Below, one piece after another: positions 1-6,040 of a stretch of DNA of 11,878 nt. Location of the stretch: NCBI GenBank assembly GCA_002372275.1, contig DFFP01000028.1, positions 1 to 11,878 of the forward strand. The letters are read 5' to 3'. The stretch comes from Alphaproteobacteria bacterium UBA3773 (lineage in GTDB: Bacteria > Pseudomonadota > Alphaproteobacteria > RF32 > CAG-239). The notes below the pieces were generated by a model that made no database searches, was not told the origin of the DNA, and saw nothing but the letters and a program-made list of their open reading frames with translations. Position 1 is the stretch's first letter, and each line of letters opens with the position of its first letter. The position numbers and the translations under genes are program-made.

Positions 1-1459
1 CTTTTTCTTCATCTAATCCTGCAACTTTATCAAATGTTATTTTATTTTTGCTGCTGCCGCAAACATCTTCATACGAAATCATCTGATAATCCAAAAACAT
101 TAAAGCGAGTTCATCAAGCCCGTGTTTATGCTCCAAATTATCCAAACAATAGCTCATCACGGCCGTATCATCATATGGAAAAACATTCAAATCCTCACCG
201 CAAATTTGCTCTAAAAAATGCATATCAAATTTAAGGTTATGTCCGATTTTTAAGACAGATTTATCTTCTAAAAGATCTTTTAAATATTTTTGAGCGGTCT
301 GCACCGAAATTTGTTTTGGGCGCGAAGAAAGCTCAAACAAATCCGCTCCTGTTTCTGTTCCGCCGTGAAAAAGCGGCACATAACAGGCTTTTCCTTCTTC
401 ATAGGCCATCGAAAACCCGACGATCTGATCTTTTACAAAATGAAGTCCCGTTGTTTCGGTGTCAATCGCCATCATATGTTTTTCTTTAATTTTGAGCACA
501 AAATCTTTTAAGGCATTTTCATCTTGGATAAGCTGATAATCTTTTGTAATTGCCTTTTTTTCCGGCGCCTTGTTTGCCGTCTCAAAATTTTCCGTTTGTG
601 CCTCAATCCAATTTAAGGCTCTTTGTTTTAGGCTTTGTAAATTATATTTTTCAATAAAATCCATGAGCTTTTGTTTATCCGGCATCACACATGCAAAAGC
701 GTCAATATCACTTGATACCGGCACATCTTTTTTCAAGGTCACGAGCTGTTTGCTGATAACGGCATTTTCATAATTTTCTTTTAAGGTTTCACGACGTTTG
801 TTTTGCTTAATTTCGTCAACGTGCGCATAAATTTCTTCAAAACTGCCGAACGTATTCACAAGCTCGGCCGCTGTTTTAATCCCGATACCTGCTACCCCCG
901 GAATATTATCTGTTCCGTCCCCTGCCAAAGCCTGAACATCAATCACCTTATCGGGCGTCACCCCGAATTTTGCAATCACATCAGCGTCTGTATAAAATTT
1001 TTCTTTCATTCCGTCATAATATGAAACGCCCGGCTTAATCAGTTGCAACAAATCTTTATCAGCCGAAACAACCACCACCTCATAGCCTTTTTGAAGTGAA
1101 ATTTCGGTATACGTTGCAATCAAGTCGTCTGCTTCATAACCTTCCATATCTAAAAAATGAAAGTTTAAAGCTTCAACGGCTTCATGAATAATCTCAAATT
1201 GAGGAATCAGCTCTGCCGGCGTTTCGGCGCGTGTGGCTTTATAATCCTTAAAAATCTCATTTCTGAAATTTTGCCTTTTGGCGTCAAACAAAACAAGACA
1301 CATATCGCAATCAATTTTAGATTTGAGTTTAAGGAACATATTCACAAACCCTAAAACGGCATTCACGGGCGTTCCATCAGGTGTTGAAAGTATTGGCAAA
1401 GCATAAAATGCCCTGAAAATATACCCTGACCCATCAATTAAACAAACTTTTTTTGCCAT
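1..1459 (-). CDS. polA: DNA polymerase I, N-terminal part (3' end outside window)
   Basis: Family A DNA polymerase used in gap filling, Okazaki primer removal and excision repair. I translated the minus strand from the ATG at 1459-1457; it reads open for about 486 codons to the window edge. Residues 1-290 are the 5' nuclease domain: LIDGSGYIFRAFYA (metal Asp9), LFDAK (Asp59), EADD (109-112), SADKDLLQL (Asp134, Asp136), GDGTDNIPG (180-188) and a helix-hairpin-helix GVAGIGIKTA. The 3'-5' exonuclease domain then begins, with DTETTGL (Asp333, Glu335) and NLKFD (Asp412). The DxE motif looks intact, so proofreading is probably retained, but the third exonuclease motif and the polymerase domain lie beyond position 1. 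The AGGAT at 1472-1468 is about 9 nt before the ATG and supports this start. No frameshift or in-frame stop was seen. Divergent from the penicillin-binding protein gene. Confidence 0.96.
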   Translation of the reverse strand, partial: MAKKVCLIDGSGYIFRAFYALPILSTPDGTPVNAVLGFVNMFLKLKSKIDCDMCLVLFDAKRQNFRNEIFKDYKATRAETPAELIPQFEIIHEAVEALNFHFLDMEGYEADDLIATYTEISLQKGYEVVVVSADKDLLQLIKPGVSYYDGMKEKFYTDADVIAKFGVTPDKVIDVQALAGDGTDNIPGVAGIGIKTAAELVNTFGSFEEIYAHVDEIKQNKRRETLKENYENAVISKQLVTLKKDVPVSSDIDAFACVMPDKQKLMDFIEKYNLQSLKQRALNWIEAQTENFETANKAPEKKAITKDYQLIQDENALKDFVLKIKEKHMMAIDTETTGLHFVKDQIVGFSMAYEEGKACYVPLFHGGTETGADLFELSSRPKQISVQTAQKYLKDLLEDKSVLKIGHNLKFDMHFLEQICGEDLNVFPYDDTAVMSYCLDNLEHKHGLDELALMFLDYQMISYEDVCGSSKNKITFDKVAGLDEEK

Positions 1460-1586
1460 ACCCCAAAATCCTTTTATTTTTTTCGATATATGTTTTGCAC
1501 ATAATATAACAAATCTTTTAATTTTAGCCAGCATATAAAATTTTTTTTAAGATATTTTTGTTATTAAATAAAAAACGGAGTAAAAA
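1460..1586. promoter_or_regulatory. Divergent intergenic region polA / penicillin-binding protein
   Basis: These 127 very AT-rich bases must carry the promoters of both divergent genes. Candidate -10 boxes are TATAAC at 1505-1510 for the plus-strand gene and, on the minus strand, the overlapping TATATT/TATTAT within 1508-1501 for polA. No good -35 box goes with either, so exact promoter positions are uncertain. Ribosome-binding sites are AGGAT at 1472-1468 for polA and GGAG at 1577-1580 for the plus-strand gene. No operator-like palindrome was recognised. Confidence 0.4.
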
Positions 1587-3401
1587 ATGGTTCAAAAAAC
1601 AAGAAAAAAACAACCTAAAAGAAAAACAAAAAAAAGCACAAAAAAAACAAAAAAAGGCTTCAAACAAAGGCTTTTAAAATTTCTTTTCATCTGCTTTGCT
1701 GCTCTTTTTTTGGTACTTGCTGCTTTTATTTTTTATTGCTATAAAACGCTTCCCGATATCGAAGTTGCGCTTTCTAAAACGCGCCAACCATCAACAACGA
1801 TTATTGCTGAAAACGGCAACGAAATTCAAACGTTCGGACATTCATTTTCGCATGTCGTTTATTTAAACGAACTCCCGGCCTATGTTCCGGCCGCCGTTGT
1901 TGATGTTGAAGACAGAAGATTTTACGCTCATTTCGGTTTTGATATCATCTCTTTTTCGCGTGCCATGCTTGTCAACGTTATTAAAAGACGCTACGCCCAA
2001 GGCGCCTCCACCATCACCCAACAGGTCGCTAAAAATCTTTTTTTAACTTCTCAAAAAAGCATCACGCGCAAGGTTCAAGAACTCTTAATTGCCTTTTGGC
2101 TTGAACATAAATTTACCAAAGAACAAATTTTGACGCTTTACCTCAACCGAGTTTATCTAGGCGCCGGAACTTATGGCATTGAAGCCGCCTCCAACAGATA
2201 TTTTTTGAAAAGTTCGCGCGATTTAACTTTGCGTGAGGCAAGTATTTTAGCCGGACTTTTGAAAGCCCCGTCACGGTATAACCCGATTGCAAGCAAAAAA
2301 AATGCCCTCGAGCGCTCCAATATTGTCTTAAATTTAATGTACCAACACGGCACCATTTCAAAAACAGAATATGAAAAAGCCAAAGCTGAAAAAATTGAAG
2401 ATCCTGAAATTTATAAGGTCGAGGGCGCGCATCATTTTGCCGATATGGTTTATCAAGAGGTCAATGAATATATCGGCGAACGTGATACGGATATTTATGT
2501 TTCCACCACGCTTGATCAAGAACTTCAACAAACGTCTGAAAAAATTCTGCAAGAAACCGTTCAAGCCAATTTAAAAAACAATGTCACACAAGGTGCTGTG
2601 GTGATTTTAGATTATCAAGGGGCGATTAAAGCCTTGGTCGGCGGCGTCAATTACAGCAAAAATCAGTTTAATCATGCCACGCAGGCTCTTCGCCAACCGG
2701 GGTCAGCATTTAAAACTTTTGTTTATTTAACGGCTCTTCAAAATGGCTATAAGCCATCGGATATTCTCTCAGACCGCCCCATCAAAATCGGCAAATGGAC
2801 CCCTCAAAATTACAACAAAAAATATTATGGCAACATTAGCCTTGATTTTGCTTTTTCAAACTCTCTTAATCTTGCAACAGTCAATTTGGCTCAAAAACTG
2901 GATATGTCTCAAATCATCAAGAACGCCAAGCGGATGGGAATCACCACCCCTTTAAAAAAGACCCCGTCTTTGAGTTTGGGCACATCCGAAGTCAAAGTCA
3001 TTGACATGGCAACCGCTTATTTAAGCATCGCAAACGGTGGGTATGCGGCCTGGCCTTATACAATTACCGACATATACACCAATGATGGACGCCAGCTTTA
3101 TGAACGCATGCCGGTAGATTTAAACCGAATTATGGACAAAGAAACAGCAGAACAAATGAAACAAATGCTCTATCATGTTGTTCAAAACGGAACGGGAAAA
3201 GAAGCTAAGCTTCCAATTTTTGCAGCCGGAAAAACAGGCACGTCGCAAGATTTCAGAGATGCATGGTTTGTCGGCTTTACAAAAGATTATGTGGTTTGTG
3301 TTTGGCTCGGAAACGACGATAATTCTCAAATGAAAAATATCTCGGGCGGCACACTTCCTGCTGAAATTTTCAAAAAAATAATACTCACAACCATTCATTG
3401 A
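1587..3401 (+). CDS. Class A penicillin-binding protein, PBP1A family (short form)
   Basis: Bifunctional peptidoglycan glycosyltransferase and DD-transpeptidase, anchored in the inner membrane with its catalytic domains in the periplasm. Residues 1-31 are an extremely basic cytoplasmic tail (15 Lys/Arg in the first 28). A transmembrane helix follows at about 31-52. The GT51 domain shows VEDRRFYAHFG (catalytic Glu108), QGASTITQQ (138-146), RKVQE (Glu165, likely second catalytic acid) and LYLNRVYLGAGTYGIEAA. The transpeptidase domain has SAFK (nucleophile Ser373, Lys376), SLN (426-428) and KTGTS (549-553). All three penicillin-binding motifs and both glycosyltransferase acids are present, so both activities are expected. 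At 604 residues it is much shorter than E. coli PBP1A (about 850) and ends about 50 residues after KTG with no extra C-terminal domain. GGAG 6 nt before the ATG supports the start. Several A7-A8 runs lie in the first 70 coding bases. Confidence 0.93.
   Translation: MVQKTRKKQPKRKTKKSTKKTKKGFKQRLLKFLFICFAALFLVLAAFIFYCYKTLPDIEVALSKTRQPSTTIIAENGNEIQTFGHSFSHVVYLNELPAYVPAAVVDVEDRRFYAHFGFDIISFSRAMLVNVIKRRYAQGASTITQQVAKNLFLTSQKSITRKVQELLIAFWLEHKFTKEQILTLYLNRVYLGAGTYGIEAASNRYFLKSSRDLTLREASILAGLLKAPSRYNPIASKKNALERSNIVLNLMYQHGTISKTEYEKAKAEKIEDPEIYKVEGAHHFADMVYQEVNEYIGERDTDIYVSTTLDQELQQTSEKILQETVQANLKNNVTQGAVVILDYQGAIKALVGGVNYSKNQFNHATQALRQPGSAFKTFVYLTALQNGYKPSDILSDRPIKIGKWTPQNYNKKYYGNISLDFAFSNSLNLATVNLAQKLDMSQIIKNAKRMGITTPLKKTPSLSLGTSEVKVIDMATAYLSIANGGYAAWPYTITDIYTNDGRQLYERMPVDLNRIMDKETAEQMKQMLYHVVQNGTGKEAKLPIFAAGKTGTSQDFRDAWFVGFTKDYVVCVWLGNDDNSQMKNISGGTLPAEIFKKIILTTIH
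1604..1655 (+). repeat. Cluster of A7-A8 homopolymer runs inside a coding sequence
   Basis: Uninterrupted A runs lie at 1604-1610 (A7), 1628-1635 (A8), 1640-1647 (A8) and 1649-1655 (A7). They encode the Lys-rich cytoplasmic tail of the penicillin-binding protein. Runs of this kind can cause polymerase or ribosome slippage, but here they may simply reflect AT-biased Lys codon use. Confidence 0.6.
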
Positions 3402-3411
3402 TTTTTTTTCA

Positions 3412-3439
3412 TTTACAAATAATAAAAAAAGAATAAAAT
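3412..3439 (+). promoter_or_regulatory. Candidate sigma-70-type promoter for the Cys-rich protein gene
   Basis: TTTACA at 3412-3417 (five of six to TTGACA) is followed after 16 nt by TAAAAT at 3434-3439 (five of six to TATAAT). Transcription would begin near 3446, about 25 nt before the start codon. The gene's Shine-Dalgarno AAGGAG is at 3456-3461. The 70-base gap after the upstream gene shows no stable GC-rich hairpin, so readthrough from the penicillin-binding protein gene is also possible. In such AT-rich DNA chance matches are common. Confidence 0.45.
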
Positions 3440-3471
3440 AAAATTATGTTGATTTAAGGAGAATAAAAGCC

Positions 3472-3810
3472 ATGAATAAAATATTTTTAATTGCCGCTTT
3501 ATCCGTCTTGATGTCTTTGGATATGGCTCAAGCTAAAACAACCTTTTTACCTAAGATGGGCAACAGTATAGGCTCTGGCAACAAAACAACCGCCAGTGCC
3601 AACAATGCAGCGCGTTGCTACGCACTTGGCTATACCTTTACATCCGCTTCCGGATGCGAAGAATTGCTTAGTGTCTGTCCGCAGGCTTCCACACATTATC
3701 GCTATTGCTGCCCCCGCGGTTATCGCTACACTATAGAGCAGTGCCAAGCTATGGGCAAGGTTGCTATTGCAACAGATGTCAAAACTTGCGATTATTACAA
3801 GTGCGAATAA
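3472..3810 (+). CDS. Small exported cysteine-rich protein, function unknown
   Basis: I do not recognise a named family. The 112-residue product starts with a clear Sec signal peptide: MNK, a hydrophobic core at 4-16, then AQA at 19-21 giving likely cleavage before Lys22. There is no lipobox Cys. The predicted mature protein of about 91 residues has eight cysteines (49, 62, 69, 79, 80, 91, 106, 111) and many Tyr and Gly residues. It contains what looks like a partial internal duplication: Cys-x3-Gly-Tyr followed by Cys 8 or 9 residues after the Gly, once at 49-62 (CYALGY) and once at 79-91 (CCPRGY). The even Cys count and export suggest a disulfide-rich periplasmic, surface or secreted protein. 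AAGGAG at 3456-3461, 10 nt before the ATG, gives a strong start. It has its own candidate promoter, and its stop lies one base from the convergent rlmH stop. Confidence 0.8.
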   Translation: MNKIFLIAALSVLMSLDMAQAKTTFLPKMGNSIGSGNKTTASANNAARCYALGYTFTSASGCEELLSVCPQASTHYRYCCPRGYRYTIEQCQAMGKVAIATDVKTCDYYKCE

Positions 3811-3811
3811 T

Positions 3812-4252
3812 TTAATCTCTGTGATACGGATGCCCGCTTAAAATTGTCTGCGCCCGATAGATTTGTTCGGCCAAAACAGCTCTGATTAAAAAGTGTGGCA
3901 TAGTCAGTTTTCCAAATGAGAGCAGTAAATCTGCTCTTTTTCTTGTTTGCTCAATATGCCCGTCTGCCCCGCCGATTAAAAAATAAATTTCAGAAACCCC
4001 TTCATTTTGCCAGCTGCCTATTTTTTGAGCAAATTCCGTGCTTCTCATATTCTCGCCTCGCTCATCAAGCACCACAACTTTTGCTTTTAACGGAACGGAT
4101 TTAAGCAAAAATTCGGCTTCTTTTTCTTGTGTATCATTACTTGATTCTTTAATGACCAAATCCCAGCTCAATCTTTTTTGATATTCTTTAATCAACAAAT
4201 CTTCCGGCGCACCGTTTTTTAATTTACCGATGGCTCTGATCTCAACTTTCAT
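3812..4252 (-). CDS. rlmH: 23S rRNA pseudouridine-1915 N3-methyltransferase RlmH
   Basis: SPOUT-class methyltransferase that uses S-adenosylmethionine to methylate pseudouridine 1915 in helix 69 of 23S rRNA on assembled 70S ribosomes. At 146 residues it is close to the family size (E. coli 155). Visible family motifs are LDERG (62-66), FLIGGADG (91-98, SAM-binding knot), LTMPH (116-120), AEQIYRA (128-134) and the near-terminal GHPYHR (140-145). The start codon overlaps the stop of the upstream peptidase gene as ATGA, and a strong GGAGG (4261-4257) sits 4 nt ahead of it, so translational coupling is likely. In many alphaproteobacteria rlmH sits beside rsfS/nadD, so its pairing with a peptidase gene is a local rearrangement (from memory of gene order). 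Its stop lies one base from the convergent Cys-rich gene, leaving no room for a terminator between them. Confidence 0.95.
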   Translation of the reverse strand: MKVEIRAIGKLKNGAPEDLLIKEYQKRLSWDLVIKESSNDTQEKEAEFLLKSVPLKAKVVVLDERGENMRSTEFAQKIGSWQNEGVSEIYFLIGGADGHIEQTRKRADLLLSFGKLTMPHFLIRAVLAEQIYRAQTILSGHPYHRD

Positions 4253-5358
4253 TTTGCCTCCGCCAATTTTTCCAAAAATTTGATTTGAATATCCGCAATT
4301 TGCTCAACACTTTTAATATCCACATATTCGCCATCGGCATGCATTCCATCGCCCGTTCCCGAATGCATAATCACGGTTGATCCTCTGGCATAAAGAGCTC
4401 TGGCATCTGTGGCGCCACCGATATATTCAAATTCGATTTTTTGCCCCAAAACACTTTCTGCCAATTTTTTATACGCTGTAACCGCAGAACTATTTTCATC
4501 TGTCATAACAGGAATACTTTGATATTGAACTTCAAAAGTGACCCCGTCTGCCATACACTTTTCCAAATTTTTACATAAATCATCCACGCTTGATTTTTCG
4601 GTTAATCTAAAGTCCAACATAGCTTCAGCATAACCGGAAATAATGTTTGTCACTTCGCCGCCTTTGATGATTGCAAAATGAAGCGTATCAACCCATGTAT
4701 CTTGCGGTTTTCCCGTCTGAAGAGAATATGCAGGATATATTTTTCTGATATTTTGCCATGTTTTAAAAAGCTGCTCATTGGCATCTAACCCGTCCCAAGG
4801 CATTGAACCGTGTGCCGCTTTCCCGCGAGCTGTTAATTTTACATATACCGGATTTTTGCACCTTGCGATAATTTTTGTAATATCTCCGCCCACATCATTA
4901 TCAAGCACAATATCTGCTTTCAGATCCGGATTTTCTTTCAAAAAGGCCTCAAGTGAAGCGCTTCCGACTTCTTCATCCGTTGATAAAATAAACCCGAATT
5001 TTAAGGGTAACTTCTTTTGTGCCACATAATCCATGGAGTTGATGGCAACAGCCGCAAATGATTTCATATCAAGCGTTCCTCTTCCATATAACTTATCTCC
5101 GTCTAAACGCGCCTTAAACATTTCATCTTTTGCCGGAACAACATCAAGATGTCCTAAAACCAAAACATCAAAATGTGAAACATCTTCGTTTCTGGCAAAA
5201 ATCACGGGAGAAGCATTTTCAAATCGGCATATATCCACCTTCACGGCATTGTTTTGTAAAACATCTTGAATATATTGAAGACACTTGTCAATTTCAGGTC
5301 TGTTTCCGGCAACGGTTTGAAACGAAACCATTTTTTCAATCATAGGAAGTAATTGCAT
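4249..5358 (-). CDS. M20 family metallopeptidase (ArgE/DapE-like superfamily)
   Basis: Cytoplasmic di-zinc hydrolase of the M20 family, which includes ArgE, DapE, carboxypeptidase G2 and several dipeptidases. It is 369 residues with no signal peptide. The catalytic lid is visible: GHLDVVP (metal His70, Asp72), YGRGTLDMKS (bridging Asp97), STDEEVGS (general base Glu129, metal Glu130), LDNDVGG (Asp153 or Asp155 as the next metal ligand) and GMHADGEYV (His340). AAHGSMPWDG (181-190) matches the His-containing segment of the dimerisation domain inserted between the two catalytic halves. Asp rather than Glu at the fourth ligand is more like peptidases such as PepV/PepT than ArgE or DapE. The substrate cannot be fixed from sequence, so arginine or diaminopimelate synthesis should not be assumed. 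AAGGT (5371-5367) about 8 nt before the ATG supports the start. It is first gene of an operon with rlmH. Confidence 0.88.
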   Translation of the reverse strand: MQLLPMIEKMVSFQTVAGNRPEIDKCLQYIQDVLQNNAVKVDICRFENASPVIFARNEDVSHFDVLVLGHLDVVPAKDEMFKARLDGDKLYGRGTLDMKSFAAVAINSMDYVAQKKLPLKFGFILSTDEEVGSASLEAFLKENPDLKADIVLDNDVGGDITKIIARCKNPVYVKLTARGKAAHGSMPWDGLDANEQLFKTWQNIRKIYPAYSLQTGKPQDTWVDTLHFAIIKGGEVTNIISGYAEAMLDFRLTEKSSVDDLCKNLEKCMADGVTFEVQYQSIPVMTDENSSAVTAYKKLAESVLGQKIEFEYIGGATDARALYARGSTVIMHSGTGDGMHADGEYVDIKSVEQIADIQIKFLEKLAEAK

Positions 5359-5425
5359 CTGTTTTTACCTTTTTTTTAATATCTGTAACGTATAATATAT
5401 ACAAAATAAAACAAAAGGAAAGAAA
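5359..5425. promoter_or_regulatory. Compact divergent promoter region
   Basis: Only 67 bases separate the divergent peptidase and SH3 genes. For the plus strand a perfect TATAAT lies at 5391-5396, which puts transcription start near 5403. AAGGAA (5415-5420) follows, 5 nt before the ATG, for a leader of only about 20 nt. No good -35 box is visible; T-rich sequence fills that position. On the minus strand TTGTAT followed after 17 nt by TATTAA (5381-5376) is a weaker candidate for the peptidase-rlmH operon. The two promoters would overlap almost fully, so mutual interference is possible. Confidence 0.5.
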
Positions 5426-5929
5426 ATGAAAGTAATTTTACGTGCCTTTGCAATATGTCTTGCATTCACAAGCCTCTCTTTTGCGTCCGATGCCGATGAA
5501 AGTGAGAGCGGTTTGGCACTGCCGCGTATGGTTTCAACGCGCGCCGATAACATCAATGCCCGAAAAGGACCCGGCACAAATTATCCGATTGAGTGGATTT
5601 ACAAACAAAAAGGTGCCCCGCTTGAAATCATAGGTGAGTTCGAGCTGTGGCGTCAGGTTCGTGATTGGGAAGGGTCTGTCTCATGGATTCATAAAACACG
5701 TTTAACCGGCCGCCGATTTGTTAAAGTGATTACCCCCGGCGAAAACAACATTTATAACAGTGCTGATTATGATTCACGTGTCATTGCCAAAGTCGAAGAC
5801 GGTGTGGTTGGCGAAATCAAAAAATGCCCTAAAAAAAGTGCGTTCTGTCTTATTGAATTTGAAACAATAGAGGGATGGCTTCCTAAGAAAAATCTTTTTG
5901 GAGTGTATGAAGATGAGGTCATTAAATAA
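5426..5929 (+). CDS. Exported protein with two bacterial SH3-like repeats
   Basis: A 167-residue protein with a Sec signal peptide (hydrophobic 3-19, SFA before likely cleavage at 20/21), so it acts in the periplasm. The mature part consists of two SH3-like repeats of the type common in alphaproteobacterial exported proteins (SH3_4-like by memory). Repeat 1 is at about 36-97, with ARKGPGTNYPI (45-55) and WRQVRDWEGSVSWIH (75-89). Repeat 2 is at about 100-160, with a shorter NIYNSADYDSRVIAKV segment and GWLPKKNLFGVY (150-161). Such domains usually bind peptidoglycan or other ligands, but there is no fused hydrolase, so this is probably a binding or scaffolding protein. Cys134 and Cys141 could form a disulfide across a hairpin in repeat 2. 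AAGGAA 5 nt before the ATG fixes the start. No partner gene in the window reveals its ligand. Confidence 0.85.
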   Translation: MKVILRAFAICLAFTSLSFASDADESESGLALPRMVSTRADNINARKGPGTNYPIEWIYKQKGAPLEIIGEFELWRQVRDWEGSVSWIHKTRLTGRRFVKVITPGENNIYNSADYDSRVIAKVEDGVVGEIKKCPKKSAFCLIEFETIEGWLPKKNLFGVYEDEVIK

Positions 5930-5979
5930 AATTTTCTGACCTATCTTAAAAAAACGCCATTTTTGATATAATAAAACAG

Positions 5980-6007
5980 TTGAAAATAGAGCAAATTTTT
6001 GTAAAAT
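5980..6007 (+). promoter_or_regulatory. Candidate promoter of the coiled-coil / dusB / trkA cluster
   Basis: TTGAAA at 5980-5985 (five of six to consensus) is followed after 16 nt by TAAAAT at 6002-6007, predicting transcription from about 6014 and a leader near 27 nt. The same -10 hexamer and 16-nt spacing occur in the candidate promoter at 3412-3439. A second -10-like TATAAT at 5967-5972 lacks a clear -35 box. The rest of the 111-base gap (5930-6040) shows no terminator: the only short inverted repeat, near 5948-5964, is A/T pairs only. The Shine-Dalgarno AGAGG is at 6028-6032. Confidence 0.5.
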
Positions 6008-6040
6008 GAGTATCAAATTAAACCAAAAGAGGCATCAATC

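Noticed and set aside
34..1024. Four plus-strand open frames of 66-73 codons across the first kilobase
   Set aside because: They lie antisense to polA, whose minus-strand frame is open throughout with all expected motifs. They show no ribosome sites or recognisable domains.
3120..3398. Minus-strand 92-codon open frame inside the penicillin-binding protein gene
   Set aside because: It is antisense to the conserved transpeptidase region carrying KTGTS, with no independent support.
3402..3433. T-rich then A-rich tract after the penicillin-binding protein gene as an intrinsic terminator
   Set aside because: The possible stem is A/T pairs only, with a loop of about 14 nt. No GC stem is followed by a U-run, so it is not a convincing terminator.
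3472..3810. Cys-rich protein as a lipoprotein
   Set aside because: No Cys lies in the signal-peptide cleavage region (AQA then Lys), so there is no lipobox.
5948..5964. Short inverted repeat AAAAA-CGCCA-TTTTT after the SH3 gene as a terminator
   Set aside because: The five-pair A/T stem is too weak, and the pattern is expected by chance in this AT-rich gap.
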